This document shows, piece by piece, positions 1 through 7,883 of a stretch of 34,145 nt of DNA. Below the pieces are notes generated by a model, which saw nothing but the letters and a program-made list of their open reading frames with translations, was not told the DNA's origin and did no database searches. The stretch comes from CAZCJA01 sp964499015 (lineage in GTDB: Bacteria; Elusimicrobiota; Elusimicrobia; F11): the NCBI GenBank assembly GCA_964499015.1, contig CAZCJA010000018.1:1-34145 (forward strand). Direction: 5' to 3'. The position numbers were made by a program, and so were the translations under genes. Position 1 is the stretch's first letter. Each line of letters starts with the position of its first letter.

Positions 1-556
1 AGAAGGTTAAATCGTTTATTTTTTTCCTTAAGTCCATCAGCGAACCGCCGTTGTGAATGACAATGTCCGCTTGCTTCTTTTTCCTGCCGGCGGCCCACTG
101 CGCCTTTGAGCGCGTGACCACGTCGCTGCGTTGAAAGCCCCGCTTGCGGAGCCTCGACACCCGTTTTTCAAACGGAGCATCGACATAAATCGTTTTATCG
201 AACCGGCTTTTCCATCCCGACTCGAAGAGCAGCGGGATATCGCACACAATCAGTTTCCTGCGCGAGCGGGCCACGGCCTTTCCCATTTCCTTCCGCACCA
301 GCGGGTGAAGAATGGCCTCCAGCTTTTTGCGCTGAACGGGGCTTTTAAAAATAATTCCCGCCAATTGTTTCCGGTCGAGCGTCCCAAAGACCCGCGAAAT
401 CTTTTTCTTAACGGCCGCTGTTTTCAGCAGCTTGTGCACCGCGGCGTCCGCGTCAAACACATCGGCGCCGCGTTTTTTAAACAACGTGAGCGCGCTGGAT
501 TTGCCGCTTCCGAACGAACCCGTTAGACCAATAACCTTAACGTTTGCGCTTGGCAT
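1..556 (-). CDS. coaE: Dephospho-CoA kinase, 3' end cut by window edge
   Basis: This is the last enzyme of coenzyme A synthesis, phosphorylating dephospho-CoA with ATP in the cytosol. The reading frame stays open from an ATG at 556 to the window edge, giving about 185 residues, so only the last few codons of a roughly 200-residue family are missing. Near the N-terminus is the P-loop GLTGSFGSGKSS, followed by the DADAAVHKLL segment typical of CoaE, then HPLVRKEM and CDIPLLFE, which match the acceptor-binding and lid regions. The start overlaps the 3' end of the rhomboid gene by 20 bases, so it is probably translated from the same mRNA. The C-terminus is rich in Lys and Arg. Family assignment is firm; the exact end is unseen. 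Confidence 0.9.
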   Translation of the reverse strand, partial: MPSANVKVIGLTGSFGSGKSSALTLFKKRGADVFDADAAVHKLLKTAAVKKKISRVFGTLDRKQLAGIIFKSPVQRKKLEAILHPLVRKEMGKAVARSRRKLIVCDIPLLFESGWKSRFDKTIYVDAPFEKRVSRLRKRGFQRSDVVTRSKAQWAAGRKKKQADIVIHNGGSLMDLRKKINDLTF

Positions 557-1325
557 AAGCCCGCATGGTCTCGTGTTCTTTCTCCGACAAACTATCGAGC
601 CCTTTCAGCGAAATTTTCTCCAGGATCCGGTCGACTTCCTTCTGCAGATGCTCGGCCTCTTCCTGTTCTTTGCTCGGCGTCGGGCGGATCACATGAAATT
701 TGGGCCGCCCGCGGCCAATGGTGCGCAGACGCCGAAACCACTGTGGAAGCTTAAAATACAGGAACCCCGTCGCCATTCCGCCCAAATGCGCGAAATGCGC
801 GATGCGGTCCCCGCCGGACCCCATGGCAAAAGCCAGCGCAAACAGGCCCAAAAGCCATACCGCGTGGACCGTCTTCATCGGAAAAACAAAGAATAAATAG
901 AGCACCGAGTCGGGATAAAAGATCGCAAAGGCGACCAGAAGGCCGTAAATTCCCCCCGACGCGCCGACCGCCGAGGCCGCCGGCACCAGCAGCAAGTGCG
1001 TGGCCGCGGCGCCCACAACGCACAGAAAATAATAAAGAACAAACGACCGCGTGCCCATGGCCGACTCAAGCGCGTTGCCCATCATCCACAACACCCACAT
1101 GTTAAAGAACAAATGCAGACCGCTGCCGTGGAGAAACGAGTACGTAACAACCTGCCAGGGCCAGAACGGACGGCCGCTTTGCAGCGAATGCAGCGCAAAA
1201 ATCTCTTCAAGGGCCGTGTACGGCAGAACAATTTGCAAAAGAAAAACCGCGACGTTCGCTATTAAAAGCCCGCGCACGCCGGGCCCCAGATCGTGTAAAG
1301 GATTGCTGCCGCGAAACACGCTCAT
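537..1325 (-). CDS. Rhomboid family intramembrane serine protease
   Basis: A polytopic membrane protease of 262 residues. I chose the ATG at 1325 because it forms an ATGA overlap with the polA stop; a start 42 bases upstream would add 14 non-membrane residues. The rhomboid features are all present: HLFFNMW near residue 71, the GASGGIYG motif with nucleophile Ser123, and AHFAHLGG with catalytic His180, in about six hydrophobic segments. The cytosolic tail of about 60 residues (EVDRILEKISLKGLDSLSEKE) resembles the short C-terminal domain found on many rhomboids of Bacteroidota and related phyla (DUF6576-like). It lies between polA and coaE in an apparent operon. Its substrate cannot be read from the sequence. 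Confidence 0.9.
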   Translation of the reverse strand: MSVFRGSNPLHDLGPGVRGLLIANVAVFLLQIVLPYTALEEIFALHSLQSGRPFWPWQVVTYSFLHGSGLHLFFNMWVLWMMGNALESAMGTRSFVLYYFLCVVGAAATHLLLVPAASAVGASGGIYGLLVAFAIFYPDSVLYLFFVFPMKTVHAVWLLGLFALAFAMGSGGDRIAHFAHLGGMATGFLYFKLPQWFRRLRTIGRGRPKFHVIRPTPSKEQEEAEHLQKEVDRILEKISLKGLDSLSEKEHETMRAYAKRKR

Positions 1326-4021
1326 GCGGCCAATTGCTCCCGTTTCAGCGGCTTCATGTCCGTCCAATTGGGGCCGCTTCTCGCTTCCACCAAAAGCGGC
1401 ACGCGCAGTTTGAACGCGTTTTCCATTCCGTCGGTAATCAGCGGCAACACCGCATTCAGTTCGGCTTCCGGCACTTCAAATAAGAGTTCGTCGTGCACTT
1501 GCAGGAGCATTTTTGTCCCCAATTTCTGTTTATCAAGAGCGTTTTGCACGCGAATCATGGCCGCCTTGATGATGTCCGCCGAGCCGCCTTGAATCGGCGT
1601 GTTGGTTGCGATCCGTTCCGCAAACCCTTTTAGAGAACCGTTCTTTGAATTAATGTCCGGCACAAAACGGCGGCGTCCGGCCAGCGTCGAAACCACGCCC
1701 GCTTTACGGGCTTCCGCGAGCGTTTTTTCAATCCACGTTTTAACTCCGGCGTAACGTTCGAAATAGAGATCGATGAAAGCCTGGGCTTCCTTCTGGCTGA
1801 TGCCCAACGCCTGCGATAATCCGTAGGCCTGCTGCCCGTAAACGATCCCGAAGTTGATGGCTTTGGCGCGGCGGCGCATTTCGGAGGTCACGTCATTCAC
1901 CGGAACGTGGAACACATCGGCGGCGGTGGACGTGTGTACGTCGCCGCCGGAAGCAAAGGTTTTGATTAAAAGCGGATCGCCCGACATATGGGCCAGCACG
2001 CGTAAATCAATCTGAGAATAGTCGGCGGAAACCAGAACCGACCCTTTCGGCGCGACGAAGGCCCGTCGTATGTCGCGGCCGTGCTCGGACTTAACGGGGA
2101 TATTCTGCAAATTTGGCTCGGTGGAACTCAAGCGTCCTGTTGTCGTGCCCGTCTGGTTAAACGAGGTGTGCACCCGGTGTGTCTTGGGGTCCGCCATCTC
2201 GAGAAGCGACACCACATAGGTGGAATTCAGCTTGGCCAACTGGCGGTACGTGATGATTTTTTCGCAAATCGTGTGGCTGGCGGCCAATTTCGTTAAAACG
2301 TCTTCGTCGGTGGAGTAGCCTGTTTTCGTTTTTTTAATGACGGGCAACTTCAGCTTTTCAAAAAGGACGGTCGCCAGCTGTTTCGGCGAATTAATGACAA
2401 ACGACCCGCCGGCCAGCTCATGAATCTCTTTTTCAATCTTCTCCCGCTCTTCATTCAAACGCTTTCCGACGCCCGTCAAATGTTCGGTGTCCACCAAGAT
2501 GCCGGCGGTCTGCATTTTCTCGATCACGTGCACGAGCGGCATTTCCATGTTCTCAAAAAGATCCAGCAGTTGGTTCTCGGCGACTTTGCGCACGAGCAGG
2601 TCCGCCAAGCGCAGCGACACCTCGGCGTCGGCCCCGGCGTACGGCGCCGCCTTTTCAATTTCCACCGATACGAACGTCTTGTCGTCGCCGATAAGTTCGC
2701 CGATGCGCGTCATGCGCTCATTCAACAGCTGCCCGGCCATGTCTTTCAGCCCGAAACCGTTGCGTCCGGGGTCCAGGCAATACATGGCAATCATCGTGTC
2801 CACCATCGGCCCCGTCACAGGAATGCCGTTGCGGCGTAAAATGGTGTTATCAAATTTCAAATTCTGGCCAATTTTGACGACCTTCTCGTCCAAGAACGGT
2901 TTTTGCACGGCCGCTTTCACTTTTTCCCACGGCAGTTGCTGCGGCACACCCAAATAGCTGTGTCCGACGGGAATGTACCAGGCCTTGTCTTTTTCCAACG
3001 AAATCGACAGGCCGACGATGCTGCAGGTTTGAGATTCCAAGCCGTCGGTTTCCAAATCGTAAGCCACACGCGGGGCTTTGTTCAGCAAAGCGGAGAGTTC
3101 GTTCAGGTCTTTTTCCGTCAGCACGGTTTTGACCACGCGCGTTTTATTGTCCTCGCCCATCGCCACCTGCGTGCCCTGGTCGACGCCGTACATTTCCCCC
3201 TTGAACTCGAGGCGCTGCAGGATCGCCGGGAACGTTTGGGGATCCGGGGTTTTTGGCGTGAACAATTCTTCGGTGAATTCCACCGGCACGTCGTCGCGCA
3301 GGCGAATCATAAAACGATTTTGAAACGCCCGCTCCTTATCGGTCAAAAGATTGGCTTTCATGGCCGGCTTTAATTTATCGATGTTCGCGTAAATATTTTC
3401 CAGCGATCCGTATTCGGCGATCAAACTCGTCGCCTTCACTTCGCCGATTCCCGTCACACCTTTAACATTGTCCACGCTGTCGCCCAGCAAGCACAAGTAA
3501 TCCACCATTTGGGCCGGCGTAAATCCATAGCGTTCCTGAAATTTGGCCGTATCGTATTCGACGCCTTTTACTTCGTCCCGGACGCGGATTTTGGGGCCGA
3601 CCAGCTGCAAAATATCTTTGTCCCCACTCATGATAAGGACATCGATGCCTTTTTTTTCCGCTTTTCGCGCGAGCGTGGCGATCACATCATCGGCCTCAAA
3701 ACCATCGAGATACGACATCGGCAAGCCCCAGGCTTTTGTCAGTTCGGCGGCGATGGGCAGCTGAAAAACGAGGTTCTGATCGGTTTCTTTGCGCTGCGCT
3801 TTATAGGTTTCCGGTGCGGCCTCGTGGCGGAAGGTGGCCGCGGCGGTATCGAAACACACGGCCACATAATCAGGCTTTTCGGCCTTTAAAACCTTGGTGA
3901 TCATGCGTGAAAAACCGTACAACGCATTCACCGGCTCTCCTTTGGCGTTGGTTAATAACGGGAGAGCGTGGAAGGCGCGGTGCAGGTATCCGCTGGCATC
4001 AAAGAGACATATTTTCGACAT
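1322..4021 (-). CDS. polA: DNA polymerase I
   Basis: A full-length family A polymerase of 899 residues for Okazaki fragment maturation and repair. The N-terminal 5'-3' flap nuclease (about 1-290) shows GFEADDVIATLA, SGDKDILQLV and LLGDSVDNVKGVTGIG. The 3'-5' proofreading domain (about 310-490) appears active because YDLETDG, GQNLKFDN and YAGADAE supply the DEDD-type acidic residues. The polymerase domain has SADYSQIDLRVLAH (motif A), RRRAKAINFGIVYG (motif B) and LLQVHDELLFE (motif C). The gene follows the TlpA-like gene after 53 bases and overlaps the rhomboid start. No convincing Shine-Dalgarno sequence precedes its ATG; the stretch before it is CCAAAAAAATC. Confidence 0.98.
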   Translation of the reverse strand: MSKICLFDASGYLHRAFHALPLLTNAKGEPVNALYGFSRMITKVLKAEKPDYVAVCFDTAAATFRHEAAPETYKAQRKETDQNLVFQLPIAAELTKAWGLPMSYLDGFEADDVIATLARKAEKKGIDVLIMSGDKDILQLVGPKIRVRDEVKGVEYDTAKFQERYGFTPAQMVDYLCLLGDSVDNVKGVTGIGEVKATSLIAEYGSLENIYANIDKLKPAMKANLLTDKERAFQNRFMIRLRDDVPVEFTEELFTPKTPDPQTFPAILQRLEFKGEMYGVDQGTQVAMGEDNKTRVVKTVLTEKDLNELSALLNKAPRVAYDLETDGLESQTCSIVGLSISLEKDKAWYIPVGHSYLGVPQQLPWEKVKAAVQKPFLDEKVVKIGQNLKFDNTILRRNGIPVTGPMVDTMIAMYCLDPGRNGFGLKDMAGQLLNERMTRIGELIGDDKTFVSVEIEKAAPYAGADAEVSLRLADLLVRKVAENQLLDLFENMEMPLVHVIEKMQTAGILVDTEHLTGVGKRLNEEREKIEKEIHELAGGSFVINSPKQLATVLFEKLKLPVIKKTKTGYSTDEDVLTKLAASHTICEKIITYRQLAKLNSTYVVSLLEMADPKTHRVHTSFNQTGTTTGRLSSTEPNLQNIPVKSEHGRDIRRAFVAPKGSVLVSADYSQIDLRVLAHMSGDPLLIKTFASGGDVHTSTAADVFHVPVNDVTSEMRRRAKAINFGIVYGQQAYGLSQALGISQKEAQAFIDLYFERYAGVKTWIEKTLAEARKAGVVSTLAGRRRFVPDINSKNGSLKGFAERIATNTPIQGGSADIIKAAMIRVQNALDKQKLGTKMLLQVHDELLFEVPEAELNAVLPLITDGMENAFKLRVPLLVEARSGPNWTDMKPLKREQLAA

Positions 4022-4074
4022 GATTTTTTTGGAAAGAGTGCTGGATCAGGTAAAGCGGCGGGATGAATGAAGGT

Positions 4075-4614
4075 TTACGACTTCAGAAGCGCGTCTATCT
4101 CCTTGCGCCAGCCGCGCGCCATGGACGGGCTATAACCGGTCCAACTGGCGACGACGTATCCTTCCTGATCAATCAAAAAGAAGCCCGGAATTCCACTTAC
4201 ACGATAATGAACGTCCACTCCGGATGAACCGGCCATCAACATCCGGTTGGTTAATTTTTTACGGGCCGCATACGCTTTCACGGTCTCCGCTTCATCGTCC
4301 AAGCTGATGCTCAGGACGGCGACTTTTTTGCCGGCATATTCCTGATTCAGCTTTTCCACTTCCGGAGATGAAACGACACAAGGCGGGCACCATGTGGCCC
4401 AAAAATCGACGAAAACGACGTTTCCTTTGAAATCTTGAAGCTTCACTTTCTTACCATCAATATCGGTCAGCTCAAATTCAGGGGCTTTAATACGCGGTCC
4501 GGGACGTCCCTCGGATGCATTAGCGGAACCCGCTTGGCCGCGACATCCCGACAAGGCACAGACAAAGACAAACGACAAGATGATAAAAAGCAGGGACTTT
4601 TGTTTTGGATTCAT
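4075..4614 (-). CDS. TlpA/ResA-like thioredoxin lipoprotein
   Basis: A 179-residue envelope thiol-disulfide oxidoreductase. It opens with a lipoprotein signal peptide: a charged start, a hydrophobic run at 8-21, then lipobox Leu-Ser-Gly-Cys with Cys24 as the acylation site. A short linker leads to a thioredoxin fold with active-site motif WCPPC (Cys76 and Cys79) and a cis-proline segment SGIPGFFLID. The family reduces envelope disulfides, for example in cytochrome c maturation, but no cytochrome gene lies nearby to name the partner. It sits 34 bases downstream of trxA, so cytosolic and envelope thioredoxins are probably co-expressed. An 18-bp perfect palindrome lies between the two genes. Confidence 0.9.
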   Translation of the reverse strand: MNPKQKSLLFIILSFVFVCALSGCRGQAGSANASEGRPGPRIKAPEFELTDIDGKKVKLQDFKGNVVFVDFWATWCPPCVVSSPEVEKLNQEYAGKKVAVLSISLDDEAETVKAYAARKKLTNRMLMAGSSGVDVHYRVSGIPGFFLIDQEGYVVASWTGYSPSMARGWRKEIDALLKS

Positions 4615-4641
4615 GACGATGATGGTACGGCTATTGAGGAC

Positions 4642-4659
4642 AACTTATTTAAATAAGTT
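4642..4659. repeat. 18-bp perfect AT-rich palindrome over the trxA stop codon
   Basis: The sequence aacttatttaaataagtt is its own reverse complement and is purely AT-rich except for its two CG pairs, in a GC-rich setting. It covers the trxA stop codon on the minus strand and precedes the TlpA-like gene. It is not followed by a T run on that strand, so it does not look like a standard terminator. A protein-binding site or a weak RNA hairpin between the two genes is possible. Confidence 0.6.
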
Positions 4660-4969
4660 TTTCGAGGACGGATTTGATTTCTGGCTTAGGCCGGACACCG
4701 GTCAATTGTTCGACCAATTTGCCGTTCTTGAAGAACAAAATCGCGGGAATCGCCGAAATCTGAAACCGGGACGCGACTTCCGGATTTTCATCTGTGTTCA
4801 GTTTGCAGATTTTCGCGCGGCTGCCGTACTCCTGGGCCAATTCCGCGACAATGGGCGAGAGCATGCGGCACGGGCCACACCAAGGCGCCCAGAAATCCAC
4901 AAGAACCGGTCCAGTGGACTGGGCGATCTCGTTGTCAAAGTTTTGATCTGTAAGTTGAATTTCGCTCAT
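4649..4969 (-). CDS. trxA: Thioredoxin
   Basis: A cytosolic thioredoxin of 106 residues, the usual family size. The active site is WAPWCGPC with Cys31 and Cys34, and the cis-proline loop is ISAIPAILFF. It donates electrons to reductases such as ribonucleotide reductase and may feed the neighbouring lipoprotein thioredoxin through a membrane carrier, which is inference. It is the first gene of the trxA, tlpA-like, polA, rhomboid, coaE run and has a good sigma-70-type promoter just upstream. No clear Shine-Dalgarno sequence precedes the ATG. Confidence 0.97.
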   Translation of the reverse strand: MSEIQLTDQNFDNEIAQSTGPVLVDFWAPWCGPCRMLSPIVAELAQEYGSRAKICKLNTDENPEVASRFQISAIPAILFFKNGKLVEQLTGVRPKPEIKSVLEKLI

Positions 4970-4985
4970 AGGTTTTCGTCGAAGG

Positions 4986-5022
4986 CAGGAAGATTGTAAT
5001 ACAAGCGTTTGCGCGGTGTCAA
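4986..5022 (-). promoter_or_regulatory. Sigma-70-type promoter for trxA
   Basis: On the minus strand TTGACA (5017-5022) is followed after 18 bases by TACAAT (4993-4998). The -35 is a perfect consensus and the -10 matches five of six positions. Transcription would begin near 4986, about 17 bases before the trxA ATG. It lies directly after the coiled-coil gene's stop codon and separates the redox/polA operon from the two-component cluster. Confidence 0.75.
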
Positions 5023-5026
5023 CGAA

Positions 5027-5929
5027 CTATTTTTCGTCGCGCTTTCGTTGGTCCCACATAGATCGGGACCGATCCCATAGCTCGCGCCACTGGGCTTGCT
5101 CATTCTGCCAGGCCTTCTTTATCGACTCCTTTTCAAAATCCAACCGGGCAATATCGGCTTGAAGATTTTTTATCTTCACATCCCGGTCGGCAAGGGCTTC
5201 GTCGCCTTGTTTAATTCTCAACAGCAGAGCGTCGATCTTGGTTCCCATGGAGTCGATGTTCTGGGCCTGTTCCACCAAAAACTGGTCGCGGCGTTCCACT
5301 TCAGCTTTGAGCAACTCAATGCGCGAATCACGCTCGACAATTTCCGCGTCTTTTTTACCGGCCGTTTGATGCGTGCTCTTTACCTCTTCCACGTTTTTCT
5401 GCGCCAAAGCGGCGTTCTCCTGTTTTAATGAATCGATGGCTGCCGCGGCGGCTTTTCCGCGCCTGGTCATTTCTTCATCAAGCGCCTTGGCGCGTTCCCG
5501 CTCCGTCTTTAACGCAAATTCGACGGCCGCCAATTGCGCGGCGATGCTTTGACGCTCCTCTTCCCAGGCCTGCTTCATCCGTTCGGAGAGCTTCTTAAAG
5601 TCCACGAAGTCGACGGCTCGCGTTTGACGGACTTCCTCCTCAAATTTGTCGAGCATCTGGTTCCGGATCTCGGATTCCCCAAGCGCCTCGCGCGAGACGC
5701 GCAATTCTTCTTTGATGGCGTTCAGCTCTTCATCCTTGGCGTTGACGATCTCTTCCCAATGGGCTTCGATCGTGCGGACGCGGTCTTTGAAATAGTCCCA
5801 GCTTTTGTTCAGGAGGAAATGATCGGCGGAATGAGGGCCTTGTTGATAAGGGTCGCCGGTTTCAGGTTTGCCGATAGAAAGCCGTTTCACGGCTTCGTCG
5901 AAGATATGATCGAGATTTTTAAAATCCAC
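5027..5929 (-). CDS. Coiled-coil protein next to a two-component system
   Basis: A 300-residue soluble protein that I do not recognise as a named family. The first 50 residues are mixed (MDFKNLDHIFDEAVKRL, then a Gly/Pro/His-containing loop); the rest is rich in Glu, Lys, Arg, Gln and Ala with heptad-like Leu spacing, so a long coiled coil is very likely. The C-terminus carries a tryptophan cluster (WQNEQAQWRELWDRSRSMWDQRKR). There is no signal peptide or membrane segment. It starts 9 bases after the receiver gene and so is almost certainly co-transcribed with the kinase and receiver, making it a candidate output or scaffold partner. That role is inference. Confidence 0.85.
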   Translation of the reverse strand: MDFKNLDHIFDEAVKRLSIGKPETGDPYQQGPHSADHFLLNKSWDYFKDRVRTIEAHWEEIVNAKDEELNAIKEELRVSREALGESEIRNQMLDKFEEEVRQTRAVDFVDFKKLSERMKQAWEEERQSIAAQLAAVEFALKTERERAKALDEEMTRRGKAAAAAIDSLKQENAALAQKNVEEVKSTHQTAGKKDAEIVERDSRIELLKAEVERRDQFLVEQAQNIDSMGTKIDALLLRIKQGDEALADRDVKIKNLQADIARLDFEKESIKKAWQNEQAQWRELWDRSRSMWDQRKRDEK

Positions 5930-5938
5930 GGGCGTCTC

Positions 5939-6307
5939 CTAGCGGAGAATCCGTTTTACTTCTTTAAGAAATTTATCCACTTCAAACGGCTTGGCCATAT
6001 AGCCCGAAGCGCCGGCCGATTTTATGCGCGTCTCATTCTGCAGCGTGTCGTAACCGGTCAGCGCCAAAATTGGGACCATTTTGGTGGTTTTTTGACTGCG
6101 CAACTGCTCGCATACTTCGAAACCGGTAATCCCGGGCATCATCAAATCGAGGACGACGATGTCCCAGGATTTTGTTTTCCAGTCGCCTTTACGGAAATCA
6201 TGGCCGTCCAAGATGTGCGTGATGGTCGAACCTTCAAAAAAATTTTCAAAAACGGAAACGATGGTTTCGGCAACATCAAGGTCGTCTTCAACCAGCAAGA
6301 CGTTCAT
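5939..6307 (-). CDS. Receiver-only response regulator (CheY-like)
   Basis: A 122-residue stand-alone receiver domain. The phosphorylation apparatus is complete: acidic pair Asp8 and Asp9, phosphoacceptor Asp54 in VVLDLMMPG, switch Thr84 and Lys106 in MAKPF. No DNA-binding or enzymatic output domain is attached, so signalling must go through protein contact. Its ATG overlaps the kinase stop codon by one base (TAATG), tying its translation to that of the kinase. The adjacent coiled-coil protein is the nearest candidate target; that link is inferred from position only. Confidence 0.95.
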   Translation of the reverse strand: MNVLLVEDDLDVAETIVSVFENFFEGSTITHILDGHDFRKGDWKTKSWDIVVLDLMMPGITGFEVCEQLRSQKTTKMVPILALTGYDTLQNETRIKSAGASGYMAKPFEVDKFLKEVKRILR

Positions 6308-7848
6308 TATGCCGCCACTCGCGGGAGACTGCTGGCCACTTTCGCGCCGTTCGCGCCTTTGACTGGAATCGTCAGACGGAATGTCGCGCCTTTGTTCAGG
6401 CCCGCACTATCGACCGACAGGTCGCCGCCGTGCTTGCGCACGATGCCCATGGACACTGAAAGCCCCAGACCGGTACCTTTGCCGATTTCCTTGGTCGTAA
6501 AGAACGGCTCGAACACGCGGGACAAATGGTCCTTGGCTATGCCGATGCCGGTATCGCGGACGGCAATTTCAACCCACGGGCCGTTCGCTGTGTAAGGCGG
6601 CGCGCCTTTGCGCCGGTCAACAAACGTGAGCGGCATATTGTGCGTACGCGTTTCGAGATTAATCGTCCCCCCGCGCGGCATGGCTTGGATCGCATTATTA
6701 ATAAGGTTGAGCAAAACCTGCTGAAGTTCAGAGGCGTTGGCTTCGACTTTCGGCAGCGTTTTTGCAAATTTCTTTTCAAGGATGACTTTCGCACCTTTCA
6801 TGTCGGCTTCGCACAGCTCCATGGTCTGCGTTAAAATCTCATTTATATCGACGTCATCGAATTTGATTTGGCCGGGACGCGAAAAGTCGAGCAGTCCACG
6901 CACGATTTTTTTGCAGCGCAAGGCGGCCGCTTCAATTTTTTTCAGCTGCGCGTACGCCGGCTGTTCCGGAGCGGTTTTGGCCAGCAAAATCTGGGCCTGG
7001 CCGAGAACACCGGTCAGCGGATTATTGATCTCGTGCGCCACGCCCCCCGCCAGTTGGCCAACCGCGCTCATACGGTCCATATGAATGGCCTGTTCCTGCA
7101 GTTGCTTCACATTGTCGGCCATGGTGTTGAACGCGCCAGCCAATGAACCGAACTCATTGCGCGTCGACAAATCGATCTTATGGTCCCAATGGCCTTTGCC
7201 GAATTCGGCGGCGCCTTGGCGCAAAATTTCCAACGGTTGCATCACGGAATTGTAGAGCGAGCGGAACAGAATGATGCCGATCAGGAAAGCAACGCCGACG
7301 ATGACCAAAACGAAGAACCCGGTTCTATCGCTCCACGAACGCGCCGCAATAAAGAGCTCGCGCGCTTCTTTTTCTTTTTGCTGTTCCAAAGACTGCACAG
7401 CGTCGAACAGTTCCTGAAATTTCGGCAGAAGCTTACCCGTCGCTTCGTCATAGGCGCGGGATTTGTTTCCCTGTTTATAAAAAAGGGTCACTTGATCGGC
7501 GATCATGCGCGTACTGGTGAAACGATTGGAAAGATCGGTGTACCACTCCGGAACGCGCGAATACTGAGCTTTAATGTTCTCAAGCGTCTTCGCCGATTGT
7601 TTGGACGCCTCTTCGAAATTAATGAGCTCGGAGGAGTCACCCACAAGCAGGTACTGATTAAGCGACGCGCGCTGGCGGTACATGTGGGTCTTGAGTTCGC
7701 GGATGGTGTTTAGGGAATTTGCGGCTTCAAGTGAATGTCGGAACGCGCCGACAATAATGCGGCCGCCGACGAAAAGCATCCCCCCGTTAACAAGGAGGAA
7801 TATCGTCATGACGGCGATAAACGAAAATAGTTTCCGACGAATGCTCAT
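6307..7848 (-). CDS. Membrane sensor histidine kinase
   Basis: A 513-residue kinase. A membrane segment at about 9-31 and another near 176-198 flank a helical extracytoplasmic region of about 140 residues that looks like a four-helix-bundle sensor. A HAMP linker follows, then a HisKA domain with the H-box GGVAHEINNPLTG, His272 being the phosphorylated residue. The ATPase domain shows an N-box (LINNAIQAMP), DTGIGI, the FEPFFTTK region and GTGLGLSV. The H-box is of the NtrB/AtoS type. It overlaps the receiver gene by one base and lies 35 bases after tsaD. The signal sensed is unknown. Confidence 0.95.
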   Translation of the reverse strand: MSIRRKLFSFIAVMTIFLLVNGGMLFVGGRIIVGAFRHSLEAANSLNTIRELKTHMYRQRASLNQYLLVGDSSELINFEEASKQSAKTLENIKAQYSRVPEWYTDLSNRFTSTRMIADQVTLFYKQGNKSRAYDEATGKLLPKFQELFDAVQSLEQQKEKEARELFIAARSWSDRTGFFVLVIVGVAFLIGIILFRSLYNSVMQPLEILRQGAAEFGKGHWDHKIDLSTRNEFGSLAGAFNTMADNVKQLQEQAIHMDRMSAVGQLAGGVAHEINNPLTGVLGQAQILLAKTAPEQPAYAQLKKIEAAALRCKKIVRGLLDFSRPGQIKFDDVDINEILTQTMELCEADMKGAKVILEKKFAKTLPKVEANASELQQVLLNLINNAIQAMPRGGTINLETRTHNMPLTFVDRRKGAPPYTANGPWVEIAVRDTGIGIAKDHLSRVFEPFFTTKEIGKGTGLGLSVSMGIVRKHGGDLSVDSAGLNKGATFRLTIPVKGANGAKVASSLPRVAA

Positions 7849-7883
7849 AAGAACATTAGAAGGATAAGGGAAGCACCCTTAAT

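Noticed and set aside
1326..1367. Upstream ATG for the rhomboid gene
   Set aside because: The ATG at 1325 forms an ATGA junction with polA and directly precedes family-like sequence.
5534..6595. 353-residue plus-strand frame across the coiled-coil, receiver and kinase genes
   Set aside because: It is antisense to three well-supported genes and has no recognisable motif.
7860..7883. AAGGG-TGCTT-CCCTT hairpin just after tsaD as a terminator
   Set aside because: The stem is only five base pairs and has no T run after it on the minus strand, so I do not call a terminator.
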